NCBI RefSeq assembly: GCF_000378505.1
Contig: NZ_KB899991.1
Location: forward strand, 56,724-120,723
DNA from: Modicisalibacter luteus DSM 23508
GTDB taxonomy: Bacteria; Pseudomonadota; Gammaproteobacteria; Pseudomonadales; Halomonadaceae
Length of the DNA: 64,000 nucleotides
Direction of reading: 5' to 3'
Of the stretch, positions 25,301 through 33,672 are shown one piece after another (the stretch's first letter is position 1; each line of letters begins with the position of its first letter). The position numbers were made by a program, and so were the translations under genes. The notes beneath the pieces are model-generated. The model had not been told where the DNA came from. It ran no database searches and worked only from the letters and a program-made list of their open reading frames with translations.

Positions 25301-25686
25301 GCCGATGCCTGCAGGGAAGGAGCCAATGCTTCTGTTTTCTCATCAGGCGCCGAGGACCCTGAGGGCTCAATGCCGTTCACGGTGGCTTCCACACCGTTCA
25401 CATTGAACGACGACGGCAACTCGCCGGCCTCGGTCAACACTTTGAACTTGAAGCGGACAGTCTCGCCAGCGGCTATGTCGTTCTTATTATCGTCATCGCT
25501 GATGACGTAGCTATTTCCCTCCTGGGCAGCAATGACACCGCCCCAAACATCGGTAATGTCTCCGGGCAAGCTGAAACCAATCTCGTAGTCAGGAATAGTT
25601 TCAGCCCCCTCGTTGGTGATGAAGACCTCCATCACATAGCCGCCATTCCATTGACTGGTAGTCTTGTAAACGATTGAGGGACGCAT
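22348..25686 (-). CDS. Large secreted carbohydrate-binding, beta-helix, RTX protein with type I secretion tail
   Basis: A protein of 1112 residues with no signal peptide. Domains: a cellulose-binding CBM2-like beta-sandwich (about 1-95, SQWNGGYVMEVFITNEG); a low-complexity linker; a right-handed beta-helix (about 150-500, AAQLESLIARAPEGATVQLA then ALVGAGS), as in alginate epimerases and pectate-lyase-like enzymes; RTX calcium-binding nonapeptides (about 525-560, GSDTLNGGTGSDILSGGGG); three more CBM2-like domains (about 668-766, 809-907, 930-1030); and a C-terminal tail typical of serralysin-like type I substrates (IDLSSIDA, AFVWLG, FSGAAGEL, DRNGDSVADL, then hydrophobic end). The middle two CBM-like domains are nearly identical. 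The start is taken as the ATG at 25686; upstream ATGs at 25710-25716 are possible. A uronan-modifying enzyme that binds polysaccharide is likely; no type I transporter lies in the window. Confidence 0.75.
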   Translation of the reverse strand: MRPSIVYKTTSQWNGGYVMEVFITNEGAETIPDYEIGFSLPGDITDVWGGVIAAQEGNSYVISDDDNKNDIAAGETVRFKFKVLTEAGELPSSFNVNGVEATVNGIEPSGSSAPDEKTEALAPSLQASASTPSETHETAASLITVGPDITAAQLESLIARAPEGATVQLAAGEYRFDDSISITRSDIALVGAGSAETRITFTDKSLANDDSHAFYVEGTNTTFAGRLRNDATEHSDTLTLANDHGLQAGDTVRIWQDNSQAYYDEIGDSSWQKDNAPLRTSMAKVISVDGETITLDRGVHFDFDGGDAKIERMDTRENVTLQGFSIQYELGTPDKAVFSNTLSDLTDYQAVKFDGTVNGRVNDVQVSNGPSTAFEFALSLDLRADGLQAHGAFNKGSGGNGYSYEFRESYDGTFINLEDSGMRHSAIFASWRSSVGNDIRVKSTDRDINFHGGQDHDNTVHVDQSIREADADGMSTTFWYNNGGESFGAITEAGANKATFEYVIGSRRDDVLQGSDDGVYLDGALGSDTLNGGTGSDILSGGGGWGDNVLNGGAGDDTALFDQAFDAYKIRFNDNGSVYVDGSSDDTLIDIEKAVFADGTVLDIATRQTSQGEKPVIPTAGEIILDEIEASPVTHQTNPERSNEVTAPTTEAFAEPLAAPAPSDAGPGIATVALETVSSWSNGYVMRVVITNTSSAPIDKPQITFNLAADVDTLYGATLLERDGDTYTVAYDGSDTVEPGESLRFSFKAYAPEDVKPEVLAINGDELAADAAGTEEPQQSPSEEELSAPTTETSANPVAAPSPNDAETGIATVALETVSSWSNGYVMRVVITNTSSAPIDNPNITFNLTADVDTLYGATLLERDGDTYTVAYDGSDTVEPGESLRFSFKAYAPEDMKPEVLAINGDELATHATDAEGPEVSQVQDMLSVSSNITSEWSTGYVTEVFIENTSDSAVSLPAVSFELPADIVKLWNGQVEKHGEQYSVSAMNGGQELEPGEVWRFSFKARGEDHTLPSNIMATAGGESGAVEPAMALEFNLDVSNVIDLSSIDASSHAEGDQAFVWLGDADFSGAAGELTLSGSTLLGDRNGDSVADLTVQVVGIDSLQASELIL
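22968..23713. repeat. Near-identical direct repeat of 423 bp period within the RTX gene
   Basis: Two copies (about 22968-23290 and 23391-23713) are offset by 423 bp, that is 141 codons, covering a CBM2-like domain plus linker. The domain sequence differs in only a few residues between copies (for example KPQITFNLAAD against NPNITFNLTAD), indicating recent tandem duplication or gene conversion. Confidence 0.85.
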
Positions 25687-26165
25687 CGAGGCACCTGTAT
25701 TCAGAAACATGAGCATCGACCGGCAGCATGGCGGCACGGGCCGAAGCACTAGGCGTCAGCTGCAAAGAGAGGAACCACACGAAGACTGGGGCAAGCTCAG
25801 CGGAGTGTGAGAAGGGCAATCCATCGCCCGGTAGGTCGTCCTTGACCCGCTCTTGAAGCAGGACAAAGCTAATTTAGGGCGGGGAGGATAAACACCTAAG
25901 TTAAAAAAGGCGAGTTTTCCTTACCAATTATGCCGCTTGAAATTAACGTTTGTTATTGATAATGGGGGGGCAGCAAAAATAGCGGGAGCTTTCCCCCTGG
26001 CGCCGCCAAACTCCAGGCATCTTGAGGCATTGGCCGGGATAAGTGGTTGCGTGAGCACTAGATGTGCTTCATCAGTTTGAAATGCTGCTCTGTGAAGCTG
26101 GGTAGGGTAATTAACGATTCTTACTGGACGATCTAATCGCACCATCCATGGATGAGGACGCACCC
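25687..26165. other. Divergent intergenic region between two secreted-protein genes
   Basis: About 480 bp, AT-richer than its surroundings in the centre (25870-25965) with a run of seven G at 25964-25970. TTGAAA near 25939 followed by AT-rich sequence is a weak promoter candidate. GAGGA at 26154-26158 serves the nuclease gene. Both neighbours are transcribed away from it, so their promoters must be here or close by. Confidence 0.5.
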
Positions 26166-28706
26166 ATGCTGGGTAACTACGCGAACACCGCTGCTTCTGC
26201 CTCGGCCTTTGTCAATGCCGCGAACTTCAAGCTGAATGCCATCAGCCAAGCCGTGAAGGATATTCTTCACCATGACACTTCCTGGCAATCCTTCGATTTG
26301 CGGGTCGCAATTGCTGATCGGCTGAAGGACTTCCCGCCTAGCAACGAACCGGAACCCGGCACTGAAGAGCCGCAAGGGGGCCTGATCATCTCCGAGTATG
26401 TGGAAGGATCGGGTTACAACAAGGCGCTGGAACTGACCAACATGTCAAGCGAGGGGCTGTCTCTTGAGGGATACCAATTGTCGCTTTACAGCAATGGAAG
26501 TTCCCAGACGTCGTCCAGCCTTGAACTGAGTGACTACGGCACTCTGGCCGCCGGCGAGACGCTGGTTATTGCCAACAGCCAAGCCAGCGCGGACATTACG
26601 GCGCGAAGCGACGCCAGCTCGGGAGTGGCCAATTTCAATGGCAATGATGCTCTGGTGCTTTCCGGCCCCGACGGCGCGACCCTCGACGTGCTGGGTGAAG
26701 TAGGCAACGACGTCACCTATGCCCAGGATGTCACCCTGCGCCGCAATGCTGACGTCACGCAGGGCAGCGCCAGCTTTGATGACGGGCAATGGCAAACACT
26801 GGAACAGGACGCGGTCGAGGGGCTCGGCTACGCCGGCGATCAGACCGGAAGCGTCGATGGTGGAGTCGGCGAGGGGGATACCGGAAGTGAACCCCCGGCG
26901 AAGATGACCGCCATTCATGCTATCCAAGGAAGTGGCGATTCCAGCCCGCTCGCGGCGCAGACCGTGAGCGTCAATGCCATCGTGACGATGGTGGCGCCGG
27001 GCATGGACGGCTTCTTCCTGCAGCAGGCCGATGACACAATCGATGAAAATGCCCAGACCTCCGAAGGGATCTTTGTCTACGCCGGTAATAACAATGACGC
27101 ATTGTTGGCTTCACTGGCGGCAGGCGACCGGGTGGAGTTGAGCGGCGAGGTCAGCGAGCACAACGGGCGCACTGAGCTGGATCTCACCTCAGACATCAGT
27201 ATTGTCGAGCGCGGACTGGCATTACCCACGAGCCAGCGTATCTCGCTGCCCTACGAGGATCATCAGCTTGAGCCCTTCGAGGGCATGCGCGTAACGGTGG
27301 ATGCGGAGGACGGCAATGGCCTGACCGTGACCGAACTCTATCAGCTAGGCCAGTATGGGCAGGTCACGCTCGCCTCAGGCGGGCGAGTCATGCAGTATAC
27401 CGAAGAAAATGCGCCCAGCCAGGAAGGCTATGCCGAGCAACAGGAGGCGTTGGCGGAGCGCACCATCATCCTCGACGACGCCAGCAGTGCTTCGAATCCC
27501 TATCCCATCCAGTTCGGACGCGATGGCAATCCACTGTCAGCGGACAATCCTCTACGTGGCGGCGATAGTGTCGAGGCGGTCACCGGCGTACTCGACTTCA
27601 GCTACGACGAATACCGTGTCCAGACCACCGACAGCGTTGACTTCGATGCTACCAACCCGCGAGAAGCCGAGCCTGACAGGGAGGAACTCAGTGCAGGTGG
27701 GGCGCCCTCGCTAGAGGTCGCGTCCTTCAACGTGTTGAACTACTTCACGACACTCGATCAAAACGGGAACACCTTCTTCACGCCTGGGGGCGTTGAACAC
27801 GCACCGCGGGGCGCCGAGAATGCGGAAGAATTCATGCGCCAGCAGGCCAAGCTGGTCAGTGCCATCAACGGCACCGATGCCGAGGTGGTCGGACTCATGG
27901 AGCTGCAGAACAACGGCTACGACAGCGACAGCGCCATTGCCTCCCTGGTCGATGCACTCAACGCCGCAGCCGACGATGACGTGACTTGGGCCTACGCCAC
28001 GCCCCGGGTCGATCCGCAGGACGCCGACAGCGCTATTGCCGTGCCCGGGGACGACGCCATCACGGTGGGTATCATTTACAACAGCGAGGCGGTCGATCCG
28101 GTCGGCGCGGCAGCGACCACGACCGAGGGGGCCTTTGCCTACGCCAATCGCGCGCCGATCATGCAGACCTTCCGTGACCAGGACACCGGTGGTGTCTTCT
28201 CGGTAGCAGTCAATCACTTCAAGTCGAAGGGCAGTGTGGTCAATGGCGAGGAGGCGGCTGGCGATGGGCAGGGTAATAACAATCCAACGCGCGTCGAGGC
28301 GGCTGAGCAGCTCAGCGATTGGATTGCCAGCGATCCCACTGGTAGCGGTGACAGCGACGTGCTGATCCTGGGTGATTTGAACAGCTATGCCGAGGAAGAC
28401 CCGATTACCGCGCTGGAAAATGACGGCTATGCGCTGCTCGACGATGACTATTCGTATGTCTTCGATGGGCAGTGGGGGTCGCTCGACCATGCGCTGGCCA
28501 GCGAATCGCTCAACGAGCAGGTCACTGGCACCACTACCTGGCATATCAACGCCGACGAGGCGACGGCGCTGGATTACAACCTATGGCGCGAGAACAATGC
28601 CGAGGCCCGGGAGGCACTCTACGCGCCGACGCCATACCGTAGTTCCGATCACGACCCAGTGATTGTCGGACTCAATCCGGCCAGCGACGCGGCCTCCTTC
28701 ATGTAA
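26166..28706 (+). CDS. Extracellular nuclease with lamin-tail and endonuclease/exonuclease/phosphatase domains (ExeM/NucH-like)
   Basis: An 846-residue protein. After a 70-residue helical lead and a proline/glutamate linker comes a lamin-tail domain (about 73-210, LIISEYVEGSGYNKALELTN), an OB-like domain (about 250-365, FFLQQADDTIDENAQTSEGI), and a C-terminal EEP nuclease domain (about 518-840). Catalytic pieces: ASFNVLNYF, GLMELQNNG (metal glutamate), VNHFKSKG, LILGDLNSYAEED and RSSDHDPVIVG. This is the order of ExeM/NucH extracellular DNases, which degrade environmental or biofilm DNA with Mg or Ca. No signal peptide is visible at the N terminus; the start at 26166 has GAGGA 7 bases before, an ATG at 26148 does not. 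Secretion route is therefore uncertain. Confidence 0.85.
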   Translation: MLGNYANTAASASAFVNAANFKLNAISQAVKDILHHDTSWQSFDLRVAIADRLKDFPPSNEPEPGTEEPQGGLIISEYVEGSGYNKALELTNMSSEGLSLEGYQLSLYSNGSSQTSSSLELSDYGTLAAGETLVIANSQASADITARSDASSGVANFNGNDALVLSGPDGATLDVLGEVGNDVTYAQDVTLRRNADVTQGSASFDDGQWQTLEQDAVEGLGYAGDQTGSVDGGVGEGDTGSEPPAKMTAIHAIQGSGDSSPLAAQTVSVNAIVTMVAPGMDGFFLQQADDTIDENAQTSEGIFVYAGNNNDALLASLAAGDRVELSGEVSEHNGRTELDLTSDISIVERGLALPTSQRISLPYEDHQLEPFEGMRVTVDAEDGNGLTVTELYQLGQYGQVTLASGGRVMQYTEENAPSQEGYAEQQEALAERTIILDDASSASNPYPIQFGRDGNPLSADNPLRGGDSVEAVTGVLDFSYDEYRVQTTDSVDFDATNPREAEPDREELSAGGAPSLEVASFNVLNYFTTLDQNGNTFFTPGGVEHAPRGAENAEEFMRQQAKLVSAINGTDAEVVGLMELQNNGYDSDSAIASLVDALNAAADDDVTWAYATPRVDPQDADSAIAVPGDDAITVGIIYNSEAVDPVGAAATTTEGAFAYANRAPIMQTFRDQDTGGVFSVAVNHFKSKGSVVNGEEAAGDGQGNNNPTRVEAAEQLSDWIASDPTGSGDSDVLILGDLNSYAEEDPITALENDGYALLDDDYSYVFDGQWGSLDHALASESLNEQVTGTTTWHINADEATALDYNLWRENNAEAREALYAPTPYRSSDHDPVIVGLNPASDAASFM

Positions 28707-28740
28707 GGTTTGGCATCAAGCCCCGGAAAGAGAGCTCAGC

Positions 28741-28780
28741 ACAACGCCCGCCGGAGACTGAACTGACCGATGGGCGTTGT
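28741..28780 (+). terminator. Long inverted repeat after the nuclease gene
   Basis: A perfect 9-bp stem (ACAACGCCC at 28741-28749 and GGGCGTTGT at 28772-28780) encloses 22 bases. It lies between two convergent genes, 34 bp after the nuclease stop, so it probably ends transcription from one or both sides. Confidence 0.6.
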
Positions 28781-28857
28781 CGTTTCGGCGCAGGCAGGGC
28801 CATAGGTACGTTGATACGTGGGTAGCAACACGCATCTAGACGACATCGTGGCTTGAA

Positions 28858-30657
28858 TCACGCCATGGCATAAGGGTCGGTCAGCGTCGTTTCTCCCACG
28901 CCAAGTAGTTCCAGGCCATTCTCGTCGATGTATCGATCGATCTTTTGAGCTGTATGGACACTCGCATCGTTAACCCAGCCTTCACCCACTTCGCCGAGGA
29001 GGAAATTATCCGCTCCCACCTCGATGCCAGCCTCGCTTTTTGTGTCGAGGACATAGAACAGGTCACCTTCAGCGTCTTCGAACAGCAAGGCCTCCAAGGT
29101 ATCTGCGTCGTCATTGGTGATGGTCATGTCCAGATCGAACGTGCCATCGAACAGACCTTCATCGTCGATTGACCATTGGGTTTCGCCCGTATTGCGGGCA
29201 AAAACGGCGCTGTTGTAGGTGGCTGTATCGGTATAGGACGGTATAAATCGGTTGAGGGTGACCACGTTATCCGTATCGATGTTGACCATTCCTCCTTCGC
29301 CCTCCGAATGCAACGTTGCACCGGTAAGTACGTGGAAATCGCCAGTCTCGACGTAGCTGTTACCCTCCACTTTGAGCGCTACGTTATCGCGTGAAATGTC
29401 ACCTCGAGCTACCAAGTCCCACATCGAGAGGGACAGTGCTTGAACACTGTCTGACGAGCCAGCTTCAGTTCCGGCGTGGACACTGAAGCTGGCCATATGA
29501 TCCCAGTCGCCTACTTCGGTGTACCTAACCAGACCGCCGCCGTCACCGGCATAGGTCATATCCCGGCCTGCAATCAGGATGCTGCTCAGCCCTACATTTG
29601 AGCCGATGATTTCGGCTGTGCCTCGCTCAGCACCGTCAAATGCCTGAATGCGAAGACTCAGTGTGTCTTCGCCGGGGAGAACCTGATCGCCGCGCAACTC
29701 GCCAGCGTCGACGCGGATTGACTCAGTGGACCTGGCGAGTTCATCAGAATAGAAAACCGCCCGTCCGGCGCCGCTCAGATTGGCCTCTGTCAAGTCATGC
29801 AAGTCAAAGCCACTAACCAGAAGCTCGTCATCGATGACGGCGTCTACTCTAGAAAGGGAATCTGTCTCGGCAATCGAGCTGAGGACAAGGGTCGACTCGG
29901 CGTCGATGGTCACATGCTCAAGGTTTGGGGCTTCGATATCCAAGTAATGGCCATAGTGCCGGTCGTCCAGGGCGCCCAGCGTGAACGTGGCCTGCGTCAG
30001 GCTGGCGCCATGCACCGTAGCATAGGGCGAAAGTAAGCCTGCTGCGTCGACCCGAAGAGATGCTGCCGCATTGGCATGGACTGTACCGCCAAAACCGGTA
30101 TTAGCCGCTACATCCAGCACCAACTGTTCAGTGTTAGTCAGGCGATAAATGCCAACGGGGGTATAGCCGTCAGGAGTGCCGGCCTCTGGGTCAGGATCGT
30201 CTGCCTCGAAGGTCTGGATCTCCGACGGGCCGCTGCCATCGAAGGTGAATTCGCCGTGGTATTCCTCTTTAAGGATATCTGCGCTGAGATTGAGTGCCAG
30301 GGCGGTCGCGCCCATGCCTTCCAGAAACACGTCCTCATCCGTATCGCCTAGCGTCACGGTCTCTTCTGCGGGCACATCGGGCCCCTTGCCCGAAGGCGAC
30401 GTGATCTGATTGTAGAGACGCATCAGTTGGCCTACAGACTGTTCCGGCAGTAAGGCGGAGAGTTCCTCGAGGCTCTCCGGCAATGAGCTACTCTCGGCCA
30501 GATCTTGGAAAAGTGCCGTGACTTTATCCTTGCGATTCAAGCTGTCATAACGAGTCTGAAAGTCAGACTCGAGTGCAATCAGATGGGTTCGCAGGACGCC
30601 CAGGGCCTGTTCGTCCAGGTTGAAAGCGCCTTTGAGTTGTTTTTTATTGAACGCCAT
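28858..30657 (-). CDS. Acidic 599-residue protein of unknown family, probably secreted or surface
   Basis: The start at 30657 (MAFNKKQLKGAFNLDEQALG) has AAGGAG upstream. The first 100 residues are helical and charged; the rest is rich in D, E, G, S, T, V with short repeating beta-strand patterns, low in K and C, resembling beta-solenoid or S-layer/adhesin-like extracellular proteins of halophiles. Aspartate clusters such as TLGDTDEDVFLEG and ADDPDPEAG could bind calcium. No signal peptide is seen, as with the two neighbouring secreted proteins. I do not recognise a family and no function is claimed. It converges on the nuclease gene. Confidence 0.6.
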   Translation of the reverse strand: MAFNKKQLKGAFNLDEQALGVLRTHLIALESDFQTRYDSLNRKDKVTALFQDLAESSSLPESLEELSALLPEQSVGQLMRLYNQITSPSGKGPDVPAEETVTLGDTDEDVFLEGMGATALALNLSADILKEEYHGEFTFDGSGPSEIQTFEADDPDPEAGTPDGYTPVGIYRLTNTEQLVLDVAANTGFGGTVHANAAASLRVDAAGLLSPYATVHGASLTQATFTLGALDDRHYGHYLDIEAPNLEHVTIDAESTLVLSSIAETDSLSRVDAVIDDELLVSGFDLHDLTEANLSGAGRAVFYSDELARSTESIRVDAGELRGDQVLPGEDTLSLRIQAFDGAERGTAEIIGSNVGLSSILIAGRDMTYAGDGGGLVRYTEVGDWDHMASFSVHAGTEAGSSDSVQALSLSMWDLVARGDISRDNVALKVEGNSYVETGDFHVLTGATLHSEGEGGMVNIDTDNVVTLNRFIPSYTDTATYNSAVFARNTGETQWSIDDEGLFDGTFDLDMTITNDDADTLEALLFEDAEGDLFYVLDTKSEAGIEVGADNFLLGEVGEGWVNDASVHTAQKIDRYIDENGLELLGVGETTLTDPYAMA

Positions 30658-31174
30658 GCATGACACTCCTTTATCAGCTTTTCATGGGCGATTCCTCAGT
30701 TCAGTACCACCCTTTGTCATTAAGAGCGTGCGCCGAATCTATGCTGCGCTGGGCCGGCTGGAGATCAACCGACGCCAAGCTGGGCCAACGGCGCACCTCT
30801 AGTTGTTTAGTACTGGAATGCCAGTTGAGCAAGCCGGCGGCCTGACGGTGTCCATAAAAACGACTTAGTTCGTAGGTATCTTCATTGAGGTTTCGACGTG
30901 CCATGCGTTTGGGCCATCGCTCTCTCGCGATGCGATTGATTTCGTAGTCCGAAGATTTGCCGACACTGGGCTTTATAAGCGAGCTGGCAATAGTTGTGAT
31001 GGGGCGGTGGCGGGAGTGCTGGCTCGAGCTGGTGTGTCAAGAAAACCCCGCACCGGTCGATATCAAGATACGACCCAGAAGACCGTAATGAGAATGTCGT
31101 AACCGAAGCATCGACTTGCTCGACATTTTGAAACGAGACACTTGCAGGACGAGGTGGCTGTGAAGGGAATACGC
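30658..31174. other. Divergent intergenic region (about 515 bp)
   Basis: Separates the acidic-protein gene and the diguanylate cyclase/phosphodiesterase gene, which are transcribed away from each other. No ORF here has a credible start with a binding site; I see no strong promoter boxes or repeats. The ribosome binding sites of both genes lie at its edges (AAGGAG side for 30657; AAGGGA near 31164 for 31175). Confidence 0.5.
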
Positions 31175-33379
31175 ATGCAACTGGATGCCCAGCAGGCCAT
31201 CCAGGACCTGATCGCCCAGGACGCACCCCTCGAGGTGACGCTGACCCGTATCTGCGAGATGGTCGATCGGCTGGCCCCCGGCTTGATCACCACGATCATG
31301 CTCGTGGACCCGGACAATGCCACCCTGAGCCTCAAGGCGGCCAGTGAGCAGCTGGCTACCTCTTATCGCGACGCCATGCAGGGGATTTCAATCGGTGAAT
31401 ACAGTGGCAGCTGTGGCCGTGCGGCATATTATCAGCAGCCGGTCGTGACTGAGGATATCCTGAAGGATCCCTGCTGGGAGAACTACCGGGCGCTGGCGAC
31501 ACATCACCGCCTAAGGGCCTGCTGGAGTTATCCGGTGTCGACCCGGGAAGGTGGCCTGTTGGGCACGTTCGCTGGCTATTACCCCGTCCCCGGGAGGCCG
31601 AGTGCGACCGAGAACGACCATTTAGGCCGCGCGGCATGCCTGGCTGGGCTGGCTGTCGAGCGCCATCAAGATCGGCAAGCCTTACGGGTCAGTGAGCAGC
31701 ACTACCGCTCGCTGTTTACCCATCACCCGGACGCCGTATTCTCCATGAATTTGAATGGCATCTTTCTCACCGCCAACCAGGCCGTGTTACGTCACATTGG
31801 GTGCTCCGAGCACGAGGTAATCGGCTTGCACTACTCCACCTTCGTGGTACCCGAGGATCGGCCACGGGCGGAGCGGCATTTTGCGCAGGCCTGTGCTGGA
31901 GCTCCCCAGCATTACGAGATCCAGGCGACGACCCATCTAGAGCCTCATTACTACCTCGCGGTCACCAATCTGCCGATTGAGGTTGATGGGCAGGTGGTGG
32001 GCGTTTACGGGATTGTCAAGGACATCACCGAGAACAAGGCCAACGAGGCAAGGCTGGCCCATCATGCCACCCATGACCCCCTCACCGGGCGAGCCAACCG
32101 CACGCTGCTGGAGGAGCGCCTGGGACATGACTACGAATTGATATTACAGCATCAGGGGATCTTGGAGGTACTGTTCATTGACCTGGACGACTTCAAGCCG
32201 ATCAATGACAGCCTGGGCCATGCGGCCGGCGATCAGTTGCTCAAGGCGGCGGCGGGTCGGCTACAAGGCCTGCTCATGCCGGCCGACACACTGGCACGTT
32301 TCGGCGGCGATGAGTTCGTGATCGTGTTGCCTTCACTCGATATGCTGGGGCGGGCAGGGTGGCTTGCCGAGCAGGCATTGGCGAGCTTGGCCAGACCCTT
32401 CGAAATCAAGGGGCGGCAGGTCTACGTCACGGCAAGCATCGGCATTGCCACCAGTCAGGTGGCTTTTCAGCACCCGACGGAACTCGTCCAGTATGCCGAT
32501 CTCGCCATGTACGAAGCCAAGAAAAAGGGACGAAACACCGTCTGTTGGTACAACGTCGACGTCATGGAGGTAGCCAACGAGCAGGTCACCCTGCGACGTG
32601 AGTTGCATGAAGCAATGAGCCGCGGGGATTTCTGTCTTCATTACCAGCCCATCATACAGGCCCGTGATGGCAAGATCGTTGGCTTTGAAGCCTTGCTGCG
32701 CTGGAACCACCCGACCCTGGGCAACATTCCGCCCTCGAAGTTTATCCCCCTGGCCGAACAGACCGGTCAGATCATTCCCTTGGGCCAGTGGGTGATGGCT
32801 CGGGCCTGTTGGGACATCAAGCAGTTGAATAACCGGTTGGCAACGCATTATTTCGTCTCGGTCAACGTCTCGCCGCTGCAGTTTCACCGCAAGGATTTCG
32901 TCGCACAGTTGCAGATAGCCCTCACCAAGTCCGACCTGGCGCCAACTCTGCTGGATGTGGAAGTGACCGAAGGTGTGCTGGTAGAAGCCAACGATGGGGA
33001 ATCACAGACGCTAAAAGCGGTTCGCAGCATGGGCGTGGGGGTATCCATCGATGATTTCGGGACCGGTTACTCGAGTCTCAGCTACCTGCGCAAACTGCCA
33101 ATCAGCAAGATCAAGCTCGACCGGGAGTTTCTCATCGATATCCAGTCCTGTCCTAGAAGCGCGGCCATCGTGGATAGCATTATCCAGCTGGCGCATAGCT
33201 TGGATCTGGAAGTCGTGGCCGAGGGAGTCGAGACCGCACAACAGCATCGCGATCTGCTGGCACGGACCTGCGATCTTTGCCAAGGATACCTGTACGGTAA
33301 GGCCATGGCCCCCCACTGTCTGGAGGCGTTCATCCTGGAGTGTGGGGACAACCCACTAGGCTCATTACCTAGCCGCTAG
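31175..33379 (+). CDS. GAF-PAS-GGDEF-EAL cyclic-di-GMP regulator
   Basis: A 734-residue cytoplasmic signalling protein. Domains: GAF (about 5-165), PAS (about 170-290, HYRSLFTHHPDAVFSMNLNG), GGDEF (about 300-460 with intact FGGDEF at 375) and EAL (about 480-725 with FEALLRW, DDFGTGYSSLSYL and AEGVET). Both catalytic signatures are complete, so synthesis and hydrolysis of c-di-GMP are both possible; the inhibitory RxxD site before GGDEF is absent (MPAD). Start at the ATG at 31175 after AAGGGA; the earlier TTG is unlikely. No membrane segment, so the sensor input is cytosolic. Placed next to genes for extracellular polymers, it may control biofilm matrix genes, which is an inference. Confidence 0.92.
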   Translation: MQLDAQQAIQDLIAQDAPLEVTLTRICEMVDRLAPGLITTIMLVDPDNATLSLKAASEQLATSYRDAMQGISIGEYSGSCGRAAYYQQPVVTEDILKDPCWENYRALATHHRLRACWSYPVSTREGGLLGTFAGYYPVPGRPSATENDHLGRAACLAGLAVERHQDRQALRVSEQHYRSLFTHHPDAVFSMNLNGIFLTANQAVLRHIGCSEHEVIGLHYSTFVVPEDRPRAERHFAQACAGAPQHYEIQATTHLEPHYYLAVTNLPIEVDGQVVGVYGIVKDITENKANEARLAHHATHDPLTGRANRTLLEERLGHDYELILQHQGILEVLFIDLDDFKPINDSLGHAAGDQLLKAAAGRLQGLLMPADTLARFGGDEFVIVLPSLDMLGRAGWLAEQALASLARPFEIKGRQVYVTASIGIATSQVAFQHPTELVQYADLAMYEAKKKGRNTVCWYNVDVMEVANEQVTLRRELHEAMSRGDFCLHYQPIIQARDGKIVGFEALLRWNHPTLGNIPPSKFIPLAEQTGQIIPLGQWVMARACWDIKQLNNRLATHYFVSVNVSPLQFHRKDFVAQLQIALTKSDLAPTLLDVEVTEGVLVEANDGESQTLKAVRSMGVGVSIDDFGTGYSSLSYLRKLPISKIKLDREFLIDIQSCPRSAAIVDSIIQLAHSLDLEVVAEGVETAQQHRDLLARTCDLCQGYLYGKAMAPHCLEAFILECGDNPLGSLPSR

Positions 33380-33506
33380 ATCATGTCCCGGACCGCAAGT
33401 GTGTCGAGCTAACAAGGCAACTGTACTTGCTGTTCGATGTGCGTCTTTTCATTGAGCGGACAATGCAAGCTACTGGCCGCGACGACGTGATGTGGCAGTG
33501 TTATAC

Positions 33507-33520
33507 TGTACAAACGTACA
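33507..33520. promoter_or_regulatory. Palindrome upstream of a small helical-protein gene
   Basis: TGTAC and GTACA form a perfect 5-bp inverted repeat with 4-base spacer. Read one base earlier it is CTGT-N8-ACAC, one base away from the CTGT-N8-ACAG pattern of gammaproteobacterial LexA sites. It lies 153 bp upstream of the gene at 33673 in a gene-free stretch of 293 bp. Confidence 0.35.
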
Positions 33521-33672
33521 CCATGCGGCAGGCGGCCTAGCCCTGTCTCGATGCGAACCAATCTCTGCCTGAATGCCGGGCTATAGCTGCTCCCGATTAA
33601 CGCCTACCTATCCTGAGTGGATACTGCCCGCAACACCGACCCAGGCTGAAACTCAATAACGAGGCCATTCCT

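Noticed and set aside
27481..27500. A TTCGAATCC sequence like a tRNA T-arm
   Set aside because: It lies within the nuclease coding region and no acceptor or anticodon stem can be built around it.
22348..30657. Considered as a complete type I secretion locus
   Set aside because: No ABC exporter, membrane fusion protein or TolC-like gene lies in or near the block.
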